A stretch of DNA of 64,000 nucleotides from Streptomyces decoyicus. Lineage in GTDB: Bacteria; Actinomycetota; Actinomycetes; Streptomycetales; Streptomycetaceae. The translations under genes and the position numbers were made by a program. The stretch covers positions 6,696,001 to 6,760,000 of the forward strand of contig NZ_CP082301.1 of the NCBI RefSeq assembly GCF_019880305.1, in the 5' to 3' direction. Positions 50,919-59,852 of this stretch are shown here, piece by piece (position 1 is the stretch's first letter; every line of letters begins with the position of its first letter). The notes under the pieces were generated by a model, which ran no database searches, was not told the origin of the DNA, and was given only the letters and a program-made list of their open reading frames with translations.

Positions 50919-51988
50919 GCCACACCGACGCGGCGCCGCTGGGGCCCGCGGGACCGCCGGTCAAGAGCAACGGCGACGAACGGCTGCTGCACCGCTCCCT
51001 GGGGCGCCGGCTGATGGGCCGCCCCGAACTGGGCTCGGTCGTCGGCGCCGCCGCGGTCTTCGTGTTCTTCTCGATCGTCGCCGAACCGTTCCTTCGGGCC
51101 TCCAGCCTCTCCACCGTGCTCTACGCGTCCTCGACGATCGGGATCATGGCCGTGCCGGTGGCGCTGCTGATGATCGGCGGGGAATTCGATCTCTCGGCCG
51201 GCGTCATGGTCGTCAGCTCGGCGCTGATCTCCTCGATGTTCAGCTACCAGATGACGGCCAACACCTGGGTGGGCGTCGGGGTGTCCCTGCTGGTCACCCT
51301 GGCCATCGGGGCCTTCAACGGGCTGCTGCTGACCCGTACCAAACTGCCCAGCTTCATCATCACGCTGGGCACCTTCTTCATGCTGACCGGCCTCAACCTC
51401 GGCTTCACCAAACTGATCAGCGGCACCGTCTCGACGAAAACCATCGCCGACATGGAGGGCTTCGAATCGGCCCGTACGCTCTTCGCCTCGCATCTGACCC
51501 TCGGCAGCGTCGACATCCAGGTCACCATCCTGTGGTGGATCGTGCTGGTCGCCGTCGCCACCTGGATCCTGCTGCGCACCCGCGTCGGCAACTGGATCTT
51601 CGCGGTCGGCGGCAACGCCGACGCCGCGCGGGCGGTCGGCGTCCCGGTCGCCAAGACCAAGATCGGCCTCTACATGGGCGTCGCCTTCGCCGCCTGGGTC
51701 TCCGGCCAGCACCTGCTGTTCTCGTACGACGCGATCCAGTCCGGCGACGGTGTGGGCAATGAATTCCTCTACATCATCGCCGCGGCGGTCGGCGGCTGTC
51801 TGATGACCGGCGGCTTCGGCTCGGCGATCGGTGCCGCCGTCGGCGCCTTCATCTTCGGCATGGCCAGCAAGGGCATCGTCTACGCGCAGTGGAATCCGGA
51901 CTGGTACAAGTTCTTCCTCGGCGCGATGCTGCTGCTCGCCACGCTACTGAACGCATGGGTCCGCAAGCGGGCGGAGGAAAAGGCATGA
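50915..51988 (+). CDS. Sugar ABC transporter permease (CUT2 type)
   Basis: 357 residues with about eight to ten membrane helices of the RbsC-like permease family. The permease signature IGGEFDLSAGVMVVSSALIS near residue 90 (GGIDLSVG-like), FNGLLLTRTKLPSFIITLGT, NWIFAVGGNADAARAVGVPV (EAA-like loop contacting the ATPase) and AVGGCLMTGGFGSAIGAAVG are clear. The ATG overlaps the lipoprotein 2 stop and its end overlaps the ATPase start, so all are co-translated. Confidence 0.93.
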   Translation: MSHTDAAPLGPAGPPVKSNGDERLLHRSLGRRLMGRPELGSVVGAAAVFVFFSIVAEPFLRASSLSTVLYASSTIGIMAVPVALLMIGGEFDLSAGVMVVSSALISSMFSYQMTANTWVGVGVSLLVTLAIGAFNGLLLTRTKLPSFIITLGTFFMLTGLNLGFTKLISGTVSTKTIADMEGFESARTLFASHLTLGSVDIQVTILWWIVLVAVATWILLRTRVGNWIFAVGGNADAARAVGVPVAKTKIGLYMGVAFAAWVSGQHLLFSYDAIQSGDGVGNEFLYIIAAAVGGCLMTGGFGSAIGAAVGAFIFGMASKGIVYAQWNPDWYKFFLGAMLLLATLLNAWVRKRAEEKA

Positions 51989-52794
51989 CAGCGCTGGTCG
52001 AGCTGAGAGACGTCAGCAAGTACTACGGCAATGTCCGGGCACTGGAAGGCGTGTCCCTGGAGGTGCACGCGGGGGAGATCTCCTGTGTGCTCGGCGACAA
52101 CGGCGCCGGCAAATCCACCCTCATCAAGATCATCGCGGGACTGCACCGGCACGACGCAGGATCCTTCACCATCGACGGCGAGGAGACCTCCCTCTCCTCC
52201 CCGCGCGAGGCCCTGGACCGGGGGATCGCCACCGTCTACCAGGACCTGGCCGTCGTCCCCCTCATGCCGGTGTGGCGGAATTTCTTCCTGGGCTCCGAGC
52301 CCACCACCGGCGTGGGGCCCTTCAAGCGGCTCGACGTCAAGACGATGCGCGAGACCACCCGCAGCGAGCTGCTGCGGATGGGCATCGACCTGCGCGATGT
52401 CGACCAGCCCATCGGCACCCTCTCGGGCGGCGAACGGCAGTGCGTCGCCATCGCCCGCGCCGTCTACTTCGGGGCCAAGGTCCTCGTCCTGGACGAGCCG
52501 ACGGCGGCACTGGGCGTCAAGCAGTCCGGCGTCGTCCTCAAGTACGTCGCGGCCGCGCGGGACGCCGGGCTCGGCGTGGTGTTGATCACCCACAACCCGC
52601 ACCACGCCTATCTCGTCGGCGACCGCTTCGTACTCCTCAAACGCGGCACGATGGCCGGCAGCCACGCCAAATCGGAGATCGCCCTGGAGGAGCTGACCCG
52701 TCAAATGGCGGGCGGCAGCGAGCTGGAACAGCTCAGCCACGAGCTGGCCCGGACCGCGACCCCGGAATTCCCCGGCGGTCACCGGCCCGAGTGA
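51985..52794 (+). CDS. Sugar ABC transporter ATPase, single cassette
   Basis: 269 residues. Walker A is GDNGAGKST, signature LSGGERQ, Walker B VLVLDEPTAAL and the switch His in LITHNPHHA. CUT2 transporters usually use a fused double cassette of about 500 residues (RbsA); here there is one cassette of normal size, as in the FrcA type, so it must act as a homodimer. It overlaps the permease by four bases. A 230-bp gap without a gene follows before the ROK kinase. Confidence 0.92.
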   Translation: MTALVELRDVSKYYGNVRALEGVSLEVHAGEISCVLGDNGAGKSTLIKIIAGLHRHDAGSFTIDGEETSLSSPREALDRGIATVYQDLAVVPLMPVWRNFFLGSEPTTGVGPFKRLDVKTMRETTRSELLRMGIDLRDVDQPIGTLSGGERQCVAIARAVYFGAKVLVLDEPTAALGVKQSGVVLKYVAAARDAGLGVVLITHNPHHAYLVGDRFVLLKRGTMAGSHAKSEIALEELTRQMAGGSELEQLSHELARTATPEFPGGHRPE

Positions 52795-53024
52795 TCACCC
52801 CCGTACCCCGCGCAGGCCCACGGGCCGCGCGGGGTGCATTACTCCCCGTCGCGGTGCGCCGGACGCCGCCGGTGATGCACAATCGCACCGAACCCGCACA
52901 TCGAGGCCCCGGCCTCCCGAGACCCCGCAGGGACGAGACGACTCTTGCGAGCACGCAGCCGCCGCATGGGGGTGCCACCCGCGCCCCTCAGGCAATGGGG
53001 GAGCAACGGCGAAGAGGTGGGTCG

Positions 53025-54146
53025 ATGAGCATGTACCGGGACCGGGTGCACCGAGGATCCGCCAGAGCCACCGTGCTGCGCACGGTCGGCACCCGTGAGC
53101 GGCGCTCGCATCTGACCGCCCCCCGGGTGCCCACCGTCGGCATCGACATCGGCGGCACCAAGGTCATGGCGGGCGTCGTCGACGCCGACGGCACCATCCT
53201 GGAGAAGGTCCGCACCGAGACGCCGGACAAGTCCAAGAGCCCCAGGGTCGTCGAGGACACCATCACCGAGCTGGTGCTCGACCTCTCCGACCGGCACGAC
53301 GTCCATGCGGTCGGCATCGGCGCGGCCGGCTGGGTCGACGCGGACCGCAGCAAGGTGCTGTTCGCGCCGCATCTGAACTGGCGCAACGAACCGCTGCGCG
53401 ACCGCCTCGCCGGCCGTCTCGCGGTCCCGGTCATGGTCGACAACGACGCCAACACCGCCGCCTGGGCGGAATGGCGCTTCGGCGCCGGCCGCGGCGAGGA
53501 CCACCTCGTCATGATCACCCTCGGCACCGGCATCGGCGGCGCGATCCTGGAGGACGGCGCGGTCAAGCGCGGCAAGTACGGCGTGGCCGGTGAATTCGGC
53601 CATATGCAGGTCGTCCCCGGCGGCCACCGCTGCCCGTGCGGCAACCGTGGCTGCTGGGAGCAGTACAGCTCCGGCAACGCCCTGGTGCGCGAGGCCCGCG
53701 AGCTGGCCGTGGCCGACTCCCCGGTCGCGTACAACATCATCGACCGGGTCGGCGGGCGCATCGGTGACATCACCGGGCCGCTGATCACCGAGCTGGCCCG
53801 GGAGGGCGACGCGATGTGCGTCGAGCTCCTCCAGGACATCGGCCAGTGGCTCGGCGTCGGCATCGCCAACCTCGCCGCCGCCCTCGACCCGTCCTGCTTC
53901 GTCATCGGCGGCGGCGTCAGCGCCGCCGACGACCTGCTGATCGGCCCGGCCAGGGACGCCTTCCGCCGCCATCTCACCGGCCGCGGCTACCGCCCCGAAG
54001 CCACCATCACCAAGGCCCAGCTGGGCCCCGAGGCCGGTATGGTCGGCGCCGCCGACCTGGCCCGCCTGGTGGCCCGCCGCTTCCGGCGCGCCAACCGGCG
54101 CCGCGTGGAGCGCTATGAACGCTACGAACGGGCGGGCCGACGATGA
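53025..54146 (+). CDS. ROK-family sugar kinase (glucokinase-like)
   Basis: 373 residues. Phosphate motif VGIDIGGTKVMAGVVDADGT near residue 40, catalytic Asp in VDNDANTAAWAEW, MITLGTGIGGAIL, and the ROK zinc motif CPCGNRGCWEQYSSG. The 36-residue basic N-terminal extension has no HTH, so it is a kinase, not a repressor. ATG at 53025 with GAAGAGGTGG upstream. It would phosphorylate the sugar brought in by the transporter. It overlaps the next gene by four bases. Confidence 0.9.
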   Translation: MSMYRDRVHRGSARATVLRTVGTRERRSHLTAPRVPTVGIDIGGTKVMAGVVDADGTILEKVRTETPDKSKSPRVVEDTITELVLDLSDRHDVHAVGIGAAGWVDADRSKVLFAPHLNWRNEPLRDRLAGRLAVPVMVDNDANTAAWAEWRFGAGRGEDHLVMITLGTGIGGAILEDGAVKRGKYGVAGEFGHMQVVPGGHRCPCGNRGCWEQYSSGNALVREARELAVADSPVAYNIIDRVGGRIGDITGPLITELAREGDAMCVELLQDIGQWLGVGIANLAAALDPSCFVIGGGVSAADDLLIGPARDAFRRHLTGRGYRPEATITKAQLGPEAGMVGAADLARLVARRFRRANRRRVERYERYERAGRR

Positions 54147-54715
54147 CCGACACCGACCTGCACACCGTGCACGACGATCCGCACCCCGCCACGCCGCCCC
54201 GCGTCAAGCGCCGCCGCCCCGTGCTGATGGCGCTGATCGTCTTCCTGCTGATCGCGATCCCGGCCGGCTATATCGTCATCTCCGCCGAGCAGAGCCGGGA
54301 CAGCGGCGAGGGCAAGGAGGCCGAGGCCGCCGCCACCGGCCTGACCAACGCCTTCCCGTCCAAGGTCCAGCAGCGGATCTACAACGTCCCGGTGCCGATC
54401 GGCTCCACCCCGGTCTACTACTACGAGACCAACTCCTGGCAGACCAGCTCACTGTTCGTGCAGTTCAGGACCAATGAGTGGGGCCTCGAGCACTACCTCA
54501 ACGCCGTCGGCACCAGCACCGCCGCCCTCAAGAAGAACCAGCAGACGATCCCGCCCGAACAGGCGTCGAAGGTCGGCTGGGACTTCGGCATCGATGTGCC
54601 GTGGGCCGGTACGACGACCACGGGCCGGTCACCGCACCCGTACCAGCGGATCATGGTCAACTACGACGAGCCGGGGCACCCCGTCGTCCACACCGTCTCG
54701 ACCGTGAAGTTCTGA
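54143..54715 (+). CDS. Single-pass membrane protein at the end of the sugar operon
   Basis: 190 residues, not assigned to a family. A basic N-terminus (PPRVKRRRPVLMAL) precedes one membrane helix (LIVFLLIAIPAGYIVISAEQ, residues about 30-50) and an outer domain of about 140 residues with many Tyr, Trp and Asn and no Cys (YYYETNSWQTSSLFVQFRTN). The ATG overlaps the ROK kinase stop, so it belongs to the transport operon. It may be a surface component; no function can be given. Confidence 0.7.
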   Translation: MTDTDLHTVHDDPHPATPPRVKRRRPVLMALIVFLLIAIPAGYIVISAEQSRDSGEGKEAEAAATGLTNAFPSKVQQRIYNVPVPIGSTPVYYYETNSWQTSSLFVQFRTNEWGLEHYLNAVGTSTAALKKNQQTIPPEQASKVGWDFGIDVPWAGTTTTGRSPHPYQRIMVNYDEPGHPVVHTVSTVKF

Positions 54716-54890
54716 CCGGGGGCCGGTGCCGGATTGCTCCCGGTTCGTCCGGTGGTGGCGAGGGCCCCGGACGGGCTTCCGGTTGCGGTTCGATACCGGT
54801 TCCGGCGCCGTCTCCGCTTCCGTCCGGAATGCCCTGCCCCTTCCTGACCCGGGTGTCAGAACCGCCCCACGGAGTCGGTAGCGCGGCCGG

Positions 54891-54989
54891 GTGAGTGAGA
54901 AGACCCTGCAGCACCGGATCGATGGTCCCGATGACGCCCCCGTACTCGTACTGGGCGCCGCGCTCGGGACCACCTGGCACAGGTTGTAA
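54891..54989 (+). pseudogene. 3-oxoadipate enol-lactonase N-terminal fragment
   Basis: A GTG followed by SEKTLQHRIDGPDDAPVLVL and GAALGTTWH then a stop: 32 residues that match the N-terminus of PcaD-type enol-lactonases (RIDGPxDAPVLVLxxSLGTTW). The rest of the alpha/beta-hydrolase is absent. A truncated remnant that marks the start of the accessory region. In 54716-54890 only CCGGTT-rich low-complexity DNA is seen. Confidence 0.6.
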
Positions 54990-55499
54990 CGACCGTCCAG
55001 GGGCGTCCAACTGATCCATGACGGGTGCTTATTGCCGGGCCAGGGCCCCACCGCCCGGGGGAGTCTGTGCAGTCTGTGAGACCTGTGTGAGAGCGCGTGA
55101 GGCGACGAACCCCCGCGGGCTTGTTCCGGCTGGGGTTCATGCGTGGCGGGTCATGACGGCGTGCGGTGTCCGGCGTGGGTACCGCTCTACTCCGGTTCCC
55201 CGCGGCGAATCAGGTCGTACTCCTTCGCTCCCCGAGAGCCCCAATGCCGGACGCCCTGCACCTTGTTGGTCTGTTCGTGTGTCCTCCAGGGCCAAGACAG
55301 TGCTGCTTGTGCCAGTCGAGACGGTGGGAAACGCCCGAACTGCGTTCTCATCGCGCGCTGAGGTCGACTGCTCGAGCAGAAGATCGGCGGCTTCCAGGCG
55401 CCGAAGTAGGTGGCAACCGCCCGGCCTTCACCGGACCGGCCGGAGCGGAGGCGGAAGCCCGCCGTGCCGGGTTCGCCCGCCACGGCGCCTGCGACGGCC

Positions 55500-55745
55500 C
55501 AGGTCGTCACCGACGGAGCCCGGCTGCGCCGCATCGTCGCGCTCGCCACGAGCCGCACCTGTACCCGGGGGCCTTCCTCACCTGCGTCTACACCCCGACC
55601 GCGCCCTGTGCCGGAATTCGGCCTACCATGCCGACCAGCCGGTCATGGCCGACTGCCGGCCCCTGGCCCGCCGCAACACCGCACTCACACCCTCTAACCA
55701 CCGGGCCTTGACCGGCCACCTCACCCAGCCGGAAGAGGCCCTCGG
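55500..55745 (+). pseudogene. Frameshifted integrase/recombinase-like remnant
   Basis: Three pieces in different frames run on from each other: VTDGARLRRIVALAT (about 55510), PHLYPGAFLTCVYTP (about 55555), and DRALCRNSAYHADQPVMADC with RPLARRNTALTPSNHRALTG (about 55600-55720). The order, and the CRPLxxRNxALT block, resemble the C-terminal part of a Streptomyces integrase-like family that I know only from memory. At least two frameshifts. 54990-55500 holds no recognisable gene. Confidence 0.4.
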
Positions 55746-56128
55746 GCTCGCTCGTCCAGGTCGGCAGCGGCCCCGCGCAGTGTGCGGCCCAGCGAGGTCG
55801 GGTTGACCATCCCGAGGCCAGCGAGGTGGCCGTCGGCCAGCGTTTGAAGGCCGGGCAGGTTGGCGCGCAGGCCGACGTAGTGATCGGCGTCGAAGCTGCT
55901 GTTGGTGGTGCGGGCTGCCACGGCGGGCGGGAGCAGACTCGTCATGGTCTGGCTCAGCAGGGGCTTGTAGGCGAAGAGCGGCGGGCGCTGGTCGAGTGGC
56001 GTCCTCAGCACGGTGTCCAACACCGTGGGGTCGAGGAACGGGTTGTGCAAGTCGATGCCGCGGGCGGCCGCCGGCCCGGCATCGGCTGCTGCCGTGCGGG
56101 CGACCTCGCGGATTCGCTCACCAGGGTT
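55721..56128 (-). pseudogene. Asparagine synthase-like (lasso-peptide cyclase type) C-terminal remnant
   Basis: About 135 residues without a start: GERIREVARTAAADAGPAAA, then GIDLHNPFLDPTVLDTVLRT, LFAYKPLLSQTM, and FDADHYVGLRANLPGLQTLA. This is the C-terminal end of asparagine synthase-related proteins, most like lasso-peptide cyclases (HxPFLDxxV, KPLL, and the D/AxxYxGLR end). The N-terminal ATP-binding part is missing and the piece is joined in frame to TIG-domain text to its right. No precursor peptide or partner genes are seen. Confidence 0.5.
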
Positions 56129-56311
56129 CGCACGGAAGCACCCAGGCCCGGCAACGTGTCCGGCGCAGAGACGGCCTGGTGCGCCGCTTGGACCAGGAGC
56201 GGCGGGCTGCCGGCTCGGCGAACGGCAGGCCAGGGAACCAGTGGACGCACCCGTGATCGTTGGCTGCGCCTGCCGGGCCTTACCTCGCGAGCCGACGACG
56301 CTGCTGGGCCT

Positions 56312-56516
56312 GGTTCCGCCGACGGTTGTTACGGAGACCGGAACGGCGCCGTGACCGGAGGGGGTGATGGTGTCAGTCGTGGTGTCGCTGACGACCGTGA
56401 AGCTCGTAGCCTGGCGGGAGCCGTAGCGCACGGCGGTGGTGCCGGTGAAGTGGCTGCCGGTGAGGGTCACTGCGTCGCCCCCACCGGTGGATCCTTGGTT
56501 CGGCGAGACTCTTCTC
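56312..56516 (-). pseudogene. IPT/TIG-domain fragment, minus strand
   Basis: VSPNQGSTGGGDAVTLTGSH, then FTGTTAVRYGSRQATSFTVV and VPVSVTTVGGT: most of one TIG (Ig-like, transcription-factor) domain of the type in the intact genes at 57613 and 59853. No start codon with a ribosome site. It is joined in frame to the cyclase remnant on its C-terminal side and abuts an oppositely oriented TIG fragment at about 56,516. Confidence 0.6.
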
Positions 56517-56518
56517 CG

Positions 56519-57291
56519 GTCTCGGCCTCTACACCACGAGCGAGGTCAGATTCGGTACACAGGCCGTCGCGTTCACCGTCGACTCGGACGGCCAGCTCAC
56601 CGTGACCGTCCCAGCGGCGGCCTCCGCGGGGCCGGTAGGGGTCACCGTGACCACCAGGGGCGGAATCGCCAGCGGAGTCACCTATACCTATCTCAACCCG
56701 CCTTCCCTCACGGCCGTCACCCTCGACTCGGGACCGGTGGACGGCGGCGGTCTCTCGATCGTCACCGGAGATCTCGGGGTAAGCCCGGGAGTGTCCATCA
56801 CCGGATTCCCGCCCGGCCAGGTCGACGGAAGTATCCACAACTCGGACGCCGCCGCCGTCGCAGCTCATGCCGACCTGATCACGACGTACAACGACGCCGT
56901 CGGCCAGATCCCGGACGCCGGCATCACCGGAGACCTCGGCGGCCAGACACTGCCCCCCGGCGTCTACAACGCCGCCTCTTCCATCGGGCTCACCGGCACG
57001 CTCACGCTGGATGCCCAGGGCGATCGCAACGCCGAATGGATCTTCCAAATCGGATCGACCCTGACGACGGCAACCGCGAGCCACGTGCTCCTCATCAATG
57101 GCGCCACGGCCAGGAACGTCATCTGGCTGATCGGTAGTTCAGCCACTCTCGGCACTGACACCGACTTTGCAGGAAGGGTCCTGGCCCAGATTTCGATCAC
57201 CGTGAACGCCGGCGTGACGGTCAACGGCCAGGTCCTGGCCATCAACGGCTCTGTAACTCTCGACACCGACAGAATCACGCGCCCGTGGTGA
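56519..57291 (+). pseudogene. TIG domain fused to DUF3494 (ice-binding-like) domain, 5'-truncated
   Basis: The open frame runs from a stop at 56461; the first good start is the GTG at 56602, but TIG text begins before it (SEVRFGTQAVAFTVDSDGQL), so the 5' part of the gene has been lost. After one partial TIG domain comes a full DUF3494 domain: LSIVTGDLGVSPGVSITGFP, then DLGGQTLPPGVYNAASSIGL, then WIFQIGSTLTTATASHVLLI and NVIWLIGSSATLG. DUF3494 is a beta-solenoid found in ice-binding and surface proteins. If the GTG is used, a 229-residue protein without signal peptide could still be made. Confidence 0.65.
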
Positions 57292-57349
57292 AGGAGCCAC
57301 ACGTCGTGGGACCGGGGCGTGCACCCGTTTCGTGCCCACATCCGGACGT

Positions 57350-57560
57350 GTCCCGCTCACCCTCGAGGCCATCCAGGACCTCCGGAACTGCGAGCCGCGG
57401 CCTACCTGCGCTACCTCCTGATGGACACCGGCAACATCCCACGCATCGACCGCACACCGGTGCTCTTCGAAGTGGCCAGTCGAGCGTCTCGCCTCGATCG
57501 ATGACCCCGAACACAAGTGGCTCCCACAGCACTTCGCGCACATCGCCCGTTCAAGCCTGA
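57350..57560 (+). pseudogene. Integrase-like N-terminal remnant with frameshifts
   Basis: VPLTLEAIQDLRNC (from 57350), AAYLRYLLMDTGNIPRIDRT (from 57397) and RLASIDDPEHKWLPQHFAH (from about 57490) occur in order in three frames. Together they resemble the N-terminal region of Streptomyces site-specific integrase-like proteins (memory: AAYLRxLLMxxGxLPxxDR, LFERW, RLAxIxDPxHxxLLxxFAxWH). A broken gene; no att site recognised. Confidence 0.45.
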
Positions 57561-57612
57561 CAGTCATCGACCGAAGACTCTGGGCGACGGGACCATAAGC
57601 TGACGCGGCGCA

Positions 57613-59679
57613 TCAGATCCCTGGTGAGCCGACTCGCGTGTAGGTCTTCGGGGCGCTGGTGCCGCCGGGCGTGGTGACGGTGACAGTGACCGGCCCGGCG
57701 GCTCCGGGCAGGGCGTCGACGACGATGTGGCTGTCGGAGACGACCGTGAACCCGGCAGGGGCGCCGCCAACGAGCACCGTGGTCGCCTGGGCGAGGTTGG
57801 TGCCGGTGAGGGTGAAGGTGATGCCACCGGAGGCGGGCCCCTGACTTGGGATCAGAGTCGTGACAACGGGTGCCGCCAGGTAGGTGTAGGAGGCCGCGTT
57901 GCTCGTCCCGCCGGCGGTACTGACGGTGACATCGGTCAGACCCGCGGCTCCCGCAGGAACCACAGCCGTGATCTGGGTGTCCGAGACCACCGTGAACGCT
58001 GACGCTGCGGTGGTACCGAAGCGCACCGCGGTGGCCTCGATGAGATGGACACCGGTGAGGGTAACGGTGTTCCCGCCCGAGAGCGGGCCCGAGGGCGGGG
58101 CGACGCCGGTGAGGACCGGGGTGCTGACGTAGAAGTAGGCGCTCGGGAGGGTGCTGGTGCCGCCCGGGGTGGTGACGGTGACACCGATCGGCCCTGCGGT
58201 GGCCGCAGGGACCACGGCGGTGATCTGGGTCGGGGAGACGACCGTGAAGGAAGTTGCCGGGGTGGTGCCGAAGGTGACCGCGGTGGCTCCCGTGAGGTTG
58301 GCGCCGGTGAGGGTGACGGTGTTCCCGCCCGAGGTGGGGCCCTGGTTGGGGCTGATGCCGCTCAGGATGGGGGCCGCGGAGTAGGTGTAGGAGATCCCGT
58401 TGCTGGTGCCGCCCGGGGTCGTGACGGTGACCGGTACGGTGCCGGTCCCGGCAGGGGTGACGGCAGTGATGTGGGTGTCGGAGACCACGGTGAAGGAGGC
58501 TGCGGGCGTAGCGCCGAACCGCACCGCGCTGGCAGTGGCCAGCCCCGTGCCGGTGAGTGTGACTGTTGTGCCGCCGGCTGTCGGGCCCGATGTGGGGGTT
58601 ACCGAGGTCAGGGTGGGCACCGGAGCCGTCGTGTACGTGAATGGCACACCGTTGCTCGTTCCTCCGGGTCCCGTCACAGTGACCTGCACTGTGCCGGATC
58701 CTGCAGGAGCCGTCGCCGTGATCTGTGTGGCGGAGTTGACCACAAACGACGCGGGCGTAGCGCCGAACCGTACCGCGGTCGCGCCTGTGAACCCCGTGCC
58801 GGTGAGTGTGACTGTTGTGCCGCCGGCTGTCGGGCCCGATGTGGGGGTTACCGAGGTCAGGGTGGGCACCGGAGCCGTCGTGTACGTGAATGGCACACCG
58901 TTGCTCGTTCCTCCGGGTCCCGTCACAGTGACCTGCACTGTGCCGGATCCTGCAGGAGCCGTCGCCGTGATCTGTGTGGCGGAGTTGACCACGAACGACG
59001 CGGGCGTAGCGCCGAACCGTACCGCGGTTGCGCCTGTGAGCCCCGTGCCGGTGAGTGTGACTGTTGTGCCGCCGGCTGTCGGGCCCGATGTGGGGGTTAC
59101 CGAGGTCAGGGTGGGCACCGGAGCCGTCGTGTACGTGAATGGCACACCGTTGCTCGTTCCTCCGGGTCCCGTCACAGTGACCTGCACTGTGCCGGATCCT
59201 GCAGGAGCCGTCGCCGTGATCTGTGTCGCGGAGTTGACCACAAACGACGCGGGCGTAGCGCCGAACCGTACCGCGGTCGCGCCTGTGAACCCCGTGCCGG
59301 TCAGTGTGACCGTCGTGCCACCGGCCGACGGACCCGAAACAGGACTCACCGATGAGAGAACCGGCGCGGGCGTGGTGACGTAGGTGTAGGTGACGAATTG
59401 GTTGCTGGTGCCGATCGGGGTGGTGACGGTGACCTGCACTGTGCCGGTCCCGAGTGGGGTGGTGGCGGTGATCTGTGTGTCGGAGATGACGGTGAACGAG
59501 GGCGCCTGTGTGGCGCCGAAGCGAACTGCTGTGGCGCCGGTGAAGCCTGTGCCGGTGACCACCACGGTGGTACCACCCGCGGTGGAACCCGAGGTGGGTG
59601 AGACGGAAATGACGGCGGGCGTGGCTGCGGCAAGGGGCTGCGTGGCGGAAGCGGTTGGCGTATGCGCTGAGCTATTCAC
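57613..59679 (-). CDS. IPT/TIG-repeat protein with eight domains
   Basis: 688 residues from a GTG at 59679 with AAGGA upstream. The whole protein is eight IPT/TIG (Ig-like) domains of about 83 residues, each with the pattern PTSGPTAGGTTVTLTGTGF, AVRFGATPASFVV, and VQVTVTGPGGTSNGVPFTYT. Domains 2-4 are nearly identical to each other at DNA level. There is no signal peptide, membrane helix, lipobox or LPXTG motif, although such domains are usually extracellular. It lies third in a same-strand series after the beta-helix and three-TIG genes. Function unknown; adhesion or surface structure is the family-based guess. Confidence 0.85.
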   Translation of the reverse strand: MNSSAHTPTASATQPLAAATPAVISVSPTSGSTAGGTTVVVTGTGFTGATAVRFGATQAPSFTVISDTQITATTPLGTGTVQVTVTTPIGTSNQFVTYTYVTTPAPVLSSVSPVSGPSAGGTTVTLTGTGFTGATAVRFGATPASFVVNSATQITATAPAGSGTVQVTVTGPGGTSNGVPFTYTTAPVPTLTSVTPTSGPTAGGTTVTLTGTGLTGATAVRFGATPASFVVNSATQITATAPAGSGTVQVTVTGPGGTSNGVPFTYTTAPVPTLTSVTPTSGPTAGGTTVTLTGTGFTGATAVRFGATPASFVVNSATQITATAPAGSGTVQVTVTGPGGTSNGVPFTYTTAPVPTLTSVTPTSGPTAGGTTVTLTGTGLATASAVRFGATPAASFTVVSDTHITAVTPAGTGTVPVTVTTPGGTSNGISYTYSAAPILSGISPNQGPTSGGNTVTLTGANLTGATAVTFGTTPATSFTVVSPTQITAVVPAATAGPIGVTVTTPGGTSTLPSAYFYVSTPVLTGVAPPSGPLSGGNTVTLTGVHLIEATAVRFGTTAASAFTVVSDTQITAVVPAGAAGLTDVTVSTAGGTSNAASYTYLAAPVVTTLIPSQGPASGGITFTLTGTNLAQATTVLVGGAPAGFTVVSDSHIVVDALPGAAGPVTVTVTTPGGTSAPKTYTRVGSPGI
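58561..59307. repeat. Three 249-bp near-identical tandem repeats
   Basis: Units beginning GACTGTTGTGCCGCCGGCTG at 58561, 58810 and 59059, exactly 249 bp (83 codons) apart, almost identical base for base. They code TIG domains 2-4 of the eight-domain protein. Such identity points to recent duplication or gene conversion; copy number may vary among strains and assemblies. Confidence 0.95.
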
Positions 59680-59852
59680 GGCCGTGATCCTTCGAGAGCG
59701 TGAGCCCCCGCCGGCCGCAGAAGAGATGCGCCGGCCCGAGGCTCGTGAGGGAAGTGAGGTAGGCCCGGGCAGGGGAAGGACGCACCCTGTCCGGGCCTGA
59801 TGTCCGCACGCCTGGTGGCCATGACCAGGCCGTCAGCGACTCAGATGGTGGG

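Noticed and set aside
53025..54146. ROK repressor such as CsnR
   Set aside because: There is no helix-turn-helix; the N-terminal extension is short and the kinase motifs are complete.
54990..55500. Minus-strand open frame of 123 codons (55187-55558) and others
   Set aside because: No recognised motif, poor codon bias and overlap with the integrase-like remnant; left as non-coding.
58561..59307. CRISPR-like array
   Set aside because: The units are 249 bp, coding and contiguous. There are no short repeats with unique spacers and no cas genes.
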